Source of the DNA: Planctomycetota bacterium
GTDB taxonomy: Bacteria; Planctomycetota; Phycisphaerae; Phycisphaerales; UBA1924
DNA length: 6,877 nucleotides
Direction of reading: 5' to 3'
Assembly (NCBI GenBank): GCA_023434205.1
Contig: JAEYTB010000044.1
Location: 1-6,877 of the forward strand
Under the pieces are notes generated by a model. It had not been told where the DNA came from and searched no databases. It was given only the letters and a program-made list of their open reading frames with translations. Below are positions 1-5,388 of this stretch, piece by piece. A program made the translations under genes and the position numbers. How positions within the stretch are numbered: the stretch's first letter is position 1; each line of letters opens with the position of its first letter.

Positions 1-153
1 CTCCTCACCACCACGCTCGACCCCGCAACCCTTGCCACCTACCGCGGCCTCCTCGGCCACTTCCACATCCAGGCCAACAAGATCGACCCCGGCCCCGCCT
101 TCGACTGGGACCGGGTCATCACCGGCGCCCGCGCCCTCAGGCGCGACCCCTAG
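1..153 (+). CDS. N-acetylmuramoyl-L-alanine amidase, AmpD/AmiD-like, C-terminal end (5' partial)
   Basis: Only the last 50 residues are in the window; the frame is open from base 1 and stops at TAG 151-153. The segment contains GHFHIQANKIDPGPAFDW at about residues 19-36. This resembles the C-terminal motif of zinc-dependent AmpD/AmiD amidases (Amidase_2 fold), where a His in 'GH' and an Asp in 'K-x-DPGPAF' are zinc ligands and the Lys lies near the active site. By analogy H20 and D29 of the visible part would be the ligands, although the His-Asp spacing is one residue shorter than I recall for AmpD. Such enzymes cut the amide bond between N-acetylmuramic acid and L-alanine in peptidoglycan or its turnover products. 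Whether this one is periplasmic, outer-membrane or cytosolic cannot be told without the N-terminus. Codons are strongly C-ending (CTC, GCC, ACC). A GC hairpin begins at the stop codon. Confidence 0.75.
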   Translation, partial: LLTTTLDPATLATYRGLLGHFHIQANKIDPGPAFDWDRVITGARALRRDP

Positions 154-180
154 AGCCGGCCCGCCGCTCCCTGCCGGCTC
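153..180 (+). terminator. Hairpin directly after the amidase stop codon, possible terminator
   Basis: A perfect 8-bp inverted repeat, GAGCCGGC (153-160) and GCCGGCTC (173-180), encloses a 12-nt loop. Its first base is the last base of the amidase stop codon. The downstream T-run is poor (TTT at about 189-191), so an intrinsic terminator is plausible but weak. It may instead be a 3'-end stabilising hairpin. Confidence 0.4.
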
Positions 181-215
181 AACGCCAGTTTCACAGCGAT
201 CCGGCATGCTCGGGC

Positions 216-509
216 ATGAACACGCCCCGGCCCTTCCGTGAAGAAGCCCTCGAGTTGTTCACCCGCGCGTGGGGCAAGCCCACCATCATCCCCACACCCG
301 AGGGCAACCTCTACCGATGGAAGCTGGAGCGGCCCACCGGGGCGCACGTCGCCATCTATGTCACGCTCGACTCGCCCGAGCAGCCCGCCATCGCACACGT
401 CATGATCTCCCACCCCGGCCACCCGGACCCCATCACCTCGCTCGTCATGAGAACCTGCGCCGAGCTGGAGGCCGCGATCGACATGGTGCGGGCCCGCCTC
501 GAGGGATAG
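216..509 (+). CDS. Hypothetical protein, 97 aa
   Basis: I do not recognise a family. The protein is small, soluble-looking and of ordinary composition, with no signal peptide or membrane segment. It starts MNTPRPFREEALELFTRAWG and appears to alternate helix and strand: an N-terminal helix (about 7-19), central strands around residues 30-66 (YRWKLERP, HVAIYVTLD, AHVMISHPG) and a C-terminal helix (about 74-95, ending MVRARLEG). C-rich wobble positions like the neighbouring amidase support it being real, and it occupies the space between the amidase and the next terminator. No convincing Shine-Dalgarno precedes ATG 216. Instead a 5-bp inverted repeat, CATGC (205-209) and GCATG (214-218), places the start codon in a small stem. 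No better in-frame start is visible. It may be co-transcribed with the amidase gene or have its own unseen promoter. Confidence 0.7.
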   Translation: MNTPRPFREEALELFTRAWGKPTIIPTPEGNLYRWKLERPTGAHVAIYVTLDSPEQPAIAHVMISHPGHPDPITSLVMRTCAELEAAIDMVRARLEG

Positions 510-534
510 TCGCCAGCGAGAACTCATCGTTCCG

Positions 535-570
535 CCTTCGCGGCTTCGCTCCCCTTCCGCGACCTTCGCG
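535..570. repeat. Degenerate CCTTCGCG tandem motif (intergenic repeat)
   Basis: Between the 97-aa gene and the terminator, four related units start at 535 (CCTTCGCG), 544 (GCTTCGCT), 553 (CCTTCCGCG) and 563 (CCTTCGCG), at spacings of 9, 9 and 10 bp. On the other strand they read CGCGAAGG. Dispersed intergenic 'CGCGAAGG / ACGCGGA' repeats of this style occur in several high-GC and environmental bacterial genomes. Assigning this stretch to such a family is inference, because only one locus is visible. Confidence 0.45.
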
Positions 571-581
571 TTGACCCCATC

Positions 582-617
582 AAAAAACCGCCCGCGCGAT
601 CCAAGTCGCGCGGGCGG
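582..617 (-). terminator. Rho-independent terminator of the Asn/Gln/Gly-rich protein gene
   Basis: A perfect 12-bp inverted repeat, CCGCCCGCGCGA (588-599) and TCGCGCGGGCGG (606-617), has a 6-nt loop (TCCAAG on the plus strand). The plus strand has six A residues at 582-587, which is a TTTTTT tract directly after the stem on the minus strand. This is a textbook intrinsic terminator for the minus-strand gene whose stop lies 25 nt away. The plus-strand side has no comparable T-tract, so termination of rightward transcripts would be weaker. Confidence 0.88.
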
Positions 618-642
618 CTGTTGGCGTGTTGAGCAGGTCGAC

Positions 643-975
643 TTACTGGCCCGAACGGCCCTGGCCACCGCCGCTCCCGCCGCGGTTGCCGCCGCTGTCG
701 TCGCGCCGGCCCGGCGTCTGCCCGCCGCCGCCGATGTTGTCGCGGTTCTGCACCGTCGTGCCCAGGTCTTCTTCCTGCTGCTGGCCCTTGAAGCCCTGGC
801 TCCCGATGTCCTGACCCTTGTTCATGCCCTGGCCCCGGTTCTGGCCGTACACGCCGCCCTGGTTCCCCTGGTTCTTGTTCATGCCGCCCTGGCCCTGCTG
901 CCCGCCCAGGTTCTGCTGGTTGCCCTGGTTCGGGTTGTTGCGGTTCTGATTGTCACGGTTCTGGTTCTCAGCCAT
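643..975 (-). CDS. Low-complexity Asn/Gln/Gly-rich small protein, 110 aa
   Basis: The product begins MAENQNRDNQNRNNPNQGNQ. By my count it has 31 Gly, 21 Gln and 17 Asn among 110 residues (63%), no Cys, Trp or His, and only one Tyr and one Phe. It is almost certainly intrinsically disordered. Asn dominates the first 20 residues, Gln the middle and Gly the last 30. Short internal repeats are visible: QNRDN at 5-9 and 76-80, and G-MNK-x-Q at about 31-36 and 50-55. There is no signal peptide or membrane segment, so it is probably cytosolic. The start at 975 is chosen over the in-frame upstream ATG at 1209 because composition changes abruptly to Arg/Ala-rich shadow-like sequence upstream, and because GAGAGGT (984-990) sits 8 nt before ATG 975. 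A strong terminator follows. Monocistronic layout with good expression signals suggests an abundant small protein, perhaps stress- or stationary-phase-related like other bacterial Gly-rich proteins. I do not recognise the family and the function is unknown. Confidence 0.82.
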   Translation of the reverse strand: MAENQNRDNQNRNNPNQGNQQNLGGQQGQGGMNKNQGNQGGVYGQNRGQGMNKGQDIGSQGFKGQQQEEDLGTTVQNRDNIGGGGQTPGRRDDSGGNRGGSGGGQGRSGQ

Positions 976-983
976 GTGTTGGC

Positions 984-990
984 ACCTCTC
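984..990 (-). promoter_or_regulatory. Ribosome binding site deciding the start at 975
   Basis: On the minus strand the sequence reads GAGAGGT, 8 nt before ATG 975. It supports the short, compositionally coherent protein rather than the longer frame that opens at 1209. Confidence 0.6.
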
Positions 991-1051
991 GAGCGCGGTC
1001 ACAAGCCCGGGCCCGCCGGTCCAATCAGGCGAGGACACCCGTGCTCTTGCA

Positions 1052-1084
1052 CACACCATGCCCGCGCGCCCGCGGCACACCATG
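1052..1084. repeat. Direct repeat CACACCATG, two copies 24 bp apart
   Basis: CACACCATG occurs at 1052-1060 and again at 1076-1084 within the divergent intergenic region. The separation is slightly more than two helical turns. It could be a regulator binding site or chance; only the repetition is seen. Confidence 0.35.
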
Positions 1085-1129
1085 AACGCAGGTTGAATCC
1101 CCGCACCTACCCTCCAGCAGGAGACCACC

Positions 1130-1624
1130 ATGACGCCAGCCCGCGCTGACCTGGACCGGCTGGACCGCGCCATCGCCGGGTGGATGCGCCGACACGGCAT
1201 CCGCCTCACCCGCTACTCGCTCGCTGCCGTCTTCATCTGGTTCGGGGCCCTGAAGCCCTTCCGCATCAGCCCCGCCGACGACCTGGTCAAAAACACCGTC
1301 TACTGGCTCGACCCGGACTGGTTCATCCCGTTCCTGGGCGTGTGGGAGGTCGCCATCGGCGTTGGCCTGCTCATCCGCCCGCTCAACCGCCTCGCCATCC
1401 TGCTGCTCTTCCTCCAGATGCCCGGCACCATGCTCCCGCTCGTGCTCCTTCCGGACGTCTGCTTTACGCACATCCCCTGGGCGCCCACGCTCGAGGGTCA
1501 GTACATCATCAAGAACCTGGTGCTCATCAGCGCCGCCATCGTGGTGGGCGGCATGGTCCGCCATCACAGCGACGAGCCGCCCGATCAAGCCCCCTCGGCC
1601 GGCGCTTTCGACGCCAGCAGCTGA
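1130..1624 (+). CDS. DoxX/DUF417-like (YkgB-like) integral membrane protein, 164 aa
   Basis: A short polar N-terminus (about 1-27) is followed by four hydrophobic segments at about 28-46 (RYSLAAVFIWFGALKPF), 63-82 (FIPFLGVWEVAIGVGLLI), 86-108 and 126-146. The tail is hydrophilic. The pattern 'sla.vFiWFGalK' in the first helix, a Trp-Glu in the second and 'EGQYIIKNLVL' before the last helix is characteristic of the DoxX-like superfamily, closest in style to DUF417/YkgB. Members are four-helix inner-membrane proteins; some are linked to redox or thiosulfate/quinone chemistry, but most have no defined role, so no reaction is assigned. The start at 1130 is supported by AGGAG (1119-1123) with a 6-nt spacer. 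It is transcribed divergently from the N/Q/G-rich gene. Its last 40 nt overlap the 3' end of the convergent CNNM gene, which means its polar C-terminal tail (about 148-164) is encoded in shared DNA. Confidence 0.8.
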   Translation: MTPARADLDRLDRAIAGWMRRHGIRLTRYSLAAVFIWFGALKPFRISPADDLVKNTVYWLDPDWFIPFLGVWEVAIGVGLLIRPLNRLAILLLFLQMPGTMLPLVLLPDVCFTHIPWAPTLEGQYIIKNLVLISAAIVVGGMVRHHSDEPPDQAPSAGAFDASS

Positions 1625-2889
1625 TCGATCCGCGCCCCGTCCATGTCCACCACTTCCAGCCGCCACCCGTGCCAGTCGGTGGTGTCCCCCTTGGTGGGGA
1701 TCCGCCCCATCAGCGCCAGCACCAGCCCCGCCGCGGTGCTCACGTCCGGCGCGGTCTCCTCCGCATCGGCGGGCACGTGCAGCAGCGCGAACAGCTCGTG
1801 CAGCGGCACCCGCCCGTCGATCAGCCACGAGCCGTCGCTCCGCCGCTTGGCGCCCGGCATCGACTCCTGCCCCCGCCGCGCGATGTCGCCCACCAGCGCC
1901 GCCGTCACGTCGTTGAGCGTCACCAGCCCCAGCGTCCCGCCGTGCTCGTCCACCACGAACGCGATGTGCGACTTGGTGTTCTTGAACAGGTCCAGCACCC
2001 GCAGCGCAGGCATCGACTCGGGCACGAAGATCGGCTTGCGCGCCACCTTCACCACCGGGAAGTCCGCCCCCGCCAGCAGCCCGTACGAGATCAGGTCCTT
2101 AATGTGGACAACGCCCGTCAGCTCGTCCATGCTCTCCTTGCACACCGGGAAGTGCGAGAAAGGGCTCGTCCCCACCAGCACCTTCAACTCCTCGATGCTC
2201 GTGGTCTCCGGCACCCACACCACCTCCGTCCGCGGCACCATCAGGTCCCGCACCGTGAGGTCGCCCACCCGCAGCACCCGCTGCAAAATCCCGTGCTCCT
2301 GCGCCGTAAACACGCCCGTCGTCGCCGCCCGCGCCACGATGGCCTGCACGTCCTCTTCCGAGACGTCGTCGTCGGTCCGCTGCTTGACCCCCAGCCCCCG
2401 CAGGATCAGCTCGGTGGAGCTTGTCAGCACCTTGACCGGCCACGCCGCGATCCGCGAGAGAAAGTCCAGCGGCCGCGCGATGGCCGTGGCGATCGCCTCC
2501 GGGTGCGCCAGCGCCAGCCGCTTGGGCACCAGCTCCCCCAGCACCAGGGAGAAGTAGGTGATCGCCAGCACCACGATGCCCAGCGCGATCTCAGGGGCGA
2601 ACTCGGCGATCGGCTCCCACCGGGCCAGCACCTCCGCCAGCCGCCCCGACAGCGCCTTCTCGCCAAAGGCGCCCGCGAGGATGCCCACCAGCGTGATGCC
2701 CACCTGCACCGTGGAGAGGAACCGCGTGGGGTCGCGGCGCAGCGTGAGCGCCTTCAGGGCGCTGCGGCTGCCCCGCGCCGCTTCCTGCTGCAGCCGCGAG
2801 GCCCGCGAGGTCATCATCGCCAGCTCCGACATCGCGAAGATGCCGTTGAGCAGCAGGAGGAAGATCAGGACCAGGATGGCGATCGTCAT
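1585..2889 (-). CDS. CNNM-CBS-CorC domain membrane protein (HlyC/TlyC/YtfL type), 434 aa
   Basis: Full-length member of the HlyC/CorC family. The N-terminal CNNM (DUF21) membrane domain spans about 1-195, with hydrophobic segments at 1-20, 60-80, 100-122 and 138-160. It contains the hallmark stretches NGIFAMSELAMM (15-26), VGITLVGILAGAFGE (63-77) and GELVPKRLAL (118-127). A CBS pair follows at about 213-335, including DLMVPRTEV and DEHGGTLGLVTLNDV (314-328). The C-terminal CorC_HlyC domain at about 350-425 contains DGSWLIDGRVPLHEL and GLVLALMGRIPTKGD. Homologues are implicated in Mg2+ or other divalent cation export or homeostasis, with the CBS pair binding adenine nucleotide. The old 'haemolysin' label should not be taken as a virulence claim. 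Its ATG overlaps the TPR gene stop as ATGA (2886-2889), and GAGGGG lies just upstream, so it is the last gene of the operon and probably translationally coupled. Codons are mostly G-ending, unlike the phosphatase gene of the same operon. No clear terminator follows its stop, which lies within the convergent gene. Confidence 0.92.
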   Translation of the reverse strand: MTIAILVLIFLLLLNGIFAMSELAMMTSRASRLQQEAARGSRSALKALTLRRDPTRFLSTVQVGITLVGILAGAFGEKALSGRLAEVLARWEPIAEFAPEIALGIVVLAITYFSLVLGELVPKRLALAHPEAIATAIARPLDFLSRIAAWPVKVLTSSTELILRGLGVKQRTDDDVSEEDVQAIVARAATTGVFTAQEHGILQRVLRVGDLTVRDLMVPRTEVVWVPETTSIEELKVLVGTSPFSHFPVCKESMDELTGVVHIKDLISYGLLAGADFPVVKVARKPIFVPESMPALRVLDLFKNTKSHIAFVVDEHGGTLGLVTLNDVTAALVGDIARRGQESMPGAKRRSDGSWLIDGRVPLHELFALLHVPADAEETAPDVSTAAGLVLALMGRIPTKGDTTDWHGWRLEVVDMDGARIDQLLASKAPAEGA

Positions 2890-3620
2890 GGCCCCTCATT
2901 ATCGCGATTTCCCCCGACCGCGTCGGGCCCCAGCCCCGCCAGTTTCGCGCTGAACTCCTCCCGGCGCTCCCGGTCCCCCAGCTTCCAGAACAGCTCCACG
3001 GCACGCTCCCACAGCCCCCGAGCCTCGCCCGGCCTGCCGCGCGCACGCGCGATGTCTCCCAGGTTTGCCAGCGCACTCGCCGCCACCGGCAGGAAACCCA
3101 CCCGCTCCGCGACCGCGAGCGCCTCCTGATACAACCCCGCGGCACGCTCCAACTCGCCCGCCGCCTCCGGGATCAGCCCCAGGTTGCACAGGTCCCTCGC
3201 CTCCCCCTCGGCGCACCCGATCCGCCGGTCGAGCTCCAGCGCTCGCGTGAGCATCGCCTCCGCCCCCGGGCGGTCGCCGCGGAAGTGCAGCAGCAGCCCC
3301 AGGTTGTTCCACGCCCGGGCCGCCTCCGCCGATTCCGCCGGCGCCACCGCAAGCCGCCTCCGGATCAACGCCTCGGCCTCGTCCAGGCGCCCGCACCGGA
3401 AGTGGAACTGGTAGCCCAGGAACAGCAGGCGAGGGTCGGTGGTGCGCGCCATCGCGTCGTCTATCACGCCCCGCGCCCGCTCGCGCTGGCCGCGGTCGCA
3501 GAGCGTTACGGCCTCAACGAGCGCCCCGCACACCTGCTGCGCACGCTCATCGCCCGCCGCGCGGGCTTCCTCCGCCGCGGCCCGCAGCCCGTCGAGCGTG
3601 GTGGGGGAGAACAGGCTCAC
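2886..3620 (-). CDS. Tetratricopeptide repeat (TPR) protein, 244 aa
   Basis: The start is GTG at 3620, which overlaps the MATE stop as GTGA (3617-3620) and is preceded by a GAAGGTGA-like ribosome binding sequence. The open frame runs further upstream, but that part is the shadow of the MATE gene. At least four TPR-like helical pairs are visible: about 62-95 (LLFLGYQFHFRCGRLDEAEA), 100-135 (AWNNLGLLLHFRGDRPGAEA), 140-175 (DLCNLGLIPEAAGELERAAG) and 180-215 (ALANLGDIARARGRPGEARG). A further helical region lies at about 10-55. Each shows the NLG...G....A pattern at canonical positions. There is no signal peptide or membrane helix, so it is probably a cytosolic scaffold or partner-binding protein. 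Its place between two membrane proteins with 4-nt overlaps on both sides suggests a partner in that operon, but no function can be assigned. Wobble positions are G-rich. Confidence 0.88.
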   Translation of the reverse strand: MSLFSPTTLDGLRAAAEEARAAGDERAQQVCGALVEAVTLCDRGQRERARGVIDDAMARTTDPRLLFLGYQFHFRCGRLDEAEALIRRRLAVAPAESAEAARAWNNLGLLLHFRGDRPGAEAMLTRALELDRRIGCAEGEARDLCNLGLIPEAAGELERAAGLYQEALAVAERVGFLPVAASALANLGDIARARGRPGEARGLWERAVELFWKLGDRERREEFSAKLAGLGPDAVGGNRDNEGP

Positions 3621-5026
3621 ACCTTCACCTTCTTCCACGTCCCGCGCCGGAACAGCCAGATCCCCACCAGCCCCGCGGAGGATTCCGCGGCGACGATCGA
3701 CCAGTAGACCCCCTTGGGCCCCAGCCCTTCCCCGCCGAGCTTCATCGCCAGCCAGTACGCCAGCGGGATCTCGAAAATCCAGTAGATGAAGAAGTTGAGC
3801 TTGGTCGGCGTGAGCGTGTCGCCCGCGCCGTTGAACGCCTGCGGCATGACCATGCCCCACGCGAACAGCAGGTATCCGTACGCGACAATGCGCAGGCACT
3901 CCGACCCGTGGGCCACCACCTCGGGGTCGGTCGTGAAAATTCGGACCAACTGCTGCGGGAAGACCACGTACACGACCGAGACCAGCAGCAGGAAGACCAT
4001 GTTGACCCAGCCGGTGATCCACACCGACCGCTCCGCACGGTCTGGCTGGCCCGCGCCCAGGTTCTGCCCCACCAGCGTCGCCGCGGCGTTGGACACGCCC
4101 CACGCCGGCAGCAGCGTGAAGATGAAGATCCGCATGGCGAGGGTGTAACCCGCCACGGCGCCGCTGCCGAACTCGGAGATGATCCGCACCAGGAATAGCC
4201 ACGACGAGGTGGCGATGATGAACTGCCCGATCCCGCCCACGGATGTCCGCACCAGCCGCCACATCACCTCGGGGTGCAGGTGCAGGTGCCAGGCGGCGAC
4301 GCGGATGTGCTTGGCGCCCCGCAGCAGCACCCAGAGCTGCATCAGGACGCCCACGCCGCGCCCGATGTTGGTGGCGATCGCCGCGCCCTCGATCCCCATC
4401 GCCGGGACGGGCCCCCAGCCGTAGATGAGCAGGGGGTCGAGGACGATGTTGAGGCCGTTGGCGACCCAGAGCACGCGCATGGCGACCGCGGCGTCGCCCG
4501 CGCCGCGGAAGATGGCGTTGATGACGAAGAGCAGCATGATCACGGCGTTGCCGCCGAGCATCCACGCGGTGTAGCGGTAGCCGTGGGCCAGCGTCCAGTC
4601 GTCGGCTCCCATCAGCCGCAGCAGGTCCTTGGAGAAGAAGATGCCCGCGAGGGCGAAGGGCAGGCTCGCGGCGACGGCGACGATCACGGCCTGCACGGCG
4701 GAGTCCGCCGCGCCTTCCTTGTCCTTCTCACCGATGCGGCGCGACACCAGCGCGGTGGTGCCCATGGCGAGGCCGATGGCCACGGCGTACATGATGGTGA
4801 GCATCGACTCGGTCAGGCCGACGGTGGCGATCGCGGACGGGCCCAGGTCGGCGACGAAGTAGACGTCCACGACCGCGAAGACCGACTCCATGACCATCTC
4901 GAGCATCATGGGGACGGCGAGGAGGAGGATGGCCCGGCCGATGGGGCCTTTGGTGTAGTCCATCTCCGTGCCGCGGACGGCGTTGATGAGGTCGCGCCAG
5001 AGGCCTGGGCGGAGGTCGGAAGTCAT
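3617..5026 (-). CDS. MATE-family multidrug/toxin efflux transporter, 469 aa
   Basis: The length and the two-fold repeated architecture of about 12 transmembrane helices fit the MATE family, which exports organic cations or other toxic compounds in exchange for Na+ or H+. The N-lobe begins at about residue 25 (GPIGRAILLLAVPMMLEMVM) and continues with VVDVYFVADLGPSAIATVGL and AVAIGLAMGTTALVSRRIGE. The signature AIFRGAGD lies at about 171-178, with NGLNIVLDPLLIYGWG at about 190-205. The C-lobe repeats the pattern with AATLVGQNLGAGQ (315-327) and QAFNGAGDTLTPTKLNFF (396-413). Substrate and coupling ion cannot be read from the sequence. ATG 5026 overlaps the stop of the DUF1428 gene as ATGA (5023-5026); there is no evident independent Shine-Dalgarno, which points to translational coupling. 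Wobble preference drifts from C-ending codons in the 5' half to G-ending codons near the 3' end. NorM- or DinF-like subgroup placement is undecided. Confidence 0.93.
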   Translation of the reverse strand: MTSDLRPGLWRDLINAVRGTEMDYTKGPIGRAILLLAVPMMLEMVMESVFAVVDVYFVADLGPSAIATVGLTESMLTIMYAVAIGLAMGTTALVSRRIGEKDKEGAADSAVQAVIVAVAASLPFALAGIFFSKDLLRLMGADDWTLAHGYRYTAWMLGGNAVIMLLFVINAIFRGAGDAAVAMRVLWVANGLNIVLDPLLIYGWGPVPAMGIEGAAIATNIGRGVGVLMQLWVLLRGAKHIRVAAWHLHLHPEVMWRLVRTSVGGIGQFIIATSSWLFLVRIISEFGSGAVAGYTLAMRIFIFTLLPAWGVSNAAATLVGQNLGAGQPDRAERSVWITGWVNMVFLLLVSVVYVVFPQQLVRIFTTDPEVVAHGSECLRIVAYGYLLFAWGMVMPQAFNGAGDTLTPTKLNFFIYWIFEIPLAYWLAMKLGGEGLGPKGVYWSIVAAESSAGLVGIWLFRRGTWKKVKV

Positions 5027-5388
5027 GCGGATTGGTCAACGATGGTCTTGAAGCCGCCGTAGGCCATGCGCGTGACGTCGAAGGGCATGGGTGACTGCGT
5101 CATCATCTTGAGGATGCGCGGGTCCTTCATGACCTTTGCGTTCACGCGGTCGCGGTGGGCTTTGTTCTTGTAGACGATCCAGGAGAAGATCACGGCCTCG
5201 CTGGCCTTGGCGCCGGCGGAGGTTGCGAAGCCGGTCATGCCCTTGGCTTTGAGGTCGTCGCCGACGCACTCGCGGTACTCGAGGGCGCCCAGCTCCATCC
5301 AGATCTTGCCGGCCTTCGCGGCCATTTTGCGGTAGGCGGCGAGGTTCTTCTTCGGGACGGGGATGAGGAATCCGTCAACGTACGGCAT
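5023..5388 (-). CDS. DUF1428 (YbaA-like) family protein, 121 aa
   Basis: The sequence starts MPYVDGFLIPVPKKNLAAYR and contains ELGALEYRECVGDDL, FSWIVYKNKAHRDRVNAKVM and RMAYGGFKTIVDQ. This is the conserved plan of the DUF1428/YbaA family over its whole length. Members have a ferredoxin-like (dimeric alpha/beta-barrel) fold similar to small monooxygenase-like domains, but no biochemical role is established. It is a small cytosolic protein without signal peptide or membrane segment. The ATG at 5388 is fixed by a strong AAAGGAGA (5395-5402) with a 6-nt spacer, and by the N-terminus matching the family. Its 5' end overlaps the phosphatase stop by 14 nt (5375-5388), and its stop overlaps the MATE start by 4 nt, so it lies inside the operon. 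The family is common next to unrelated genes, so its presence here need not mean a functional link with efflux. Confidence 0.93.
   Translation of the reverse strand: MPYVDGFLIPVPKKNLAAYRKMAAKAGKIWMELGALEYRECVGDDLKAKGMTGFATSAGAKASEAVIFSWIVYKNKAHRDRVNAKVMKDPRILKMMTQSPMPFDVTRMAYGGFKTIVDQSA

Larger units (their letters stand above)
976..1129. promoter_or_regulatory. Divergent intergenic region between the N/Q/G-rich gene and the DoxX-like gene
   Basis: These 154 bp must hold the promoter of the minus-strand gene at 975 and probably that of the plus-strand gene at 1130. I cannot find a convincing -35/-10 pair on either strand. The region contains a direct 9-bp repeat (CACACCATG) and the ribosome binding site AGGAG (1119-1123) of the DoxX-like gene. 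Both genes could share regulation from here, but no operator can be assigned. Confidence 0.4.

Noticed and set aside
976..1209. Upstream in-frame extension of the N/Q/G-rich protein to ATG 1209
   Set aside because: Composition changes sharply at residue M of MAENQN, the extension would overlap the divergent DoxX-like gene, and a ribosome binding site precedes 975.
1541..1567. Imperfect hairpin (GGCGG/CCGCC core extended past one bulge) downstream of the CNNM stop
   Set aside because: It lies inside the DoxX-like coding sequence and has no T-tract on the minus strand, so it cannot be supported as a terminator.
1180..3129. Long plus-strand open frame of 649 codons
   Set aside because: It is rich in His, Arg, Pro and Gln, crosses the DoxX-like gene in another frame and runs antisense to the CNNM and TPR genes. 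This is the typical shadow of high-GC coding DNA.
3621..4565. In-frame upstream extension of the TPR gene
   Set aside because: This part reads as Arg/Gly/His-rich sequence lying within the MATE gene. The GTG at 3620 overlapping the MATE stop is a much better start.
3000..4700. Replication origin at the skew reversal
   Set aside because: The sign of the skew change would fit, but the stretch is continuous coding sequence with no AT-rich region or cluster of DnaA-box-like sites, and no dnaA, dnaN or parAB gene is near.
4274..5062. Plus-strand open frame antisense to the MATE gene
   Set aside because: Composition is dominated by Asp, His, Gly and Glu with no domain pattern, while the minus strand encodes a clear MATE protein over the same bases.
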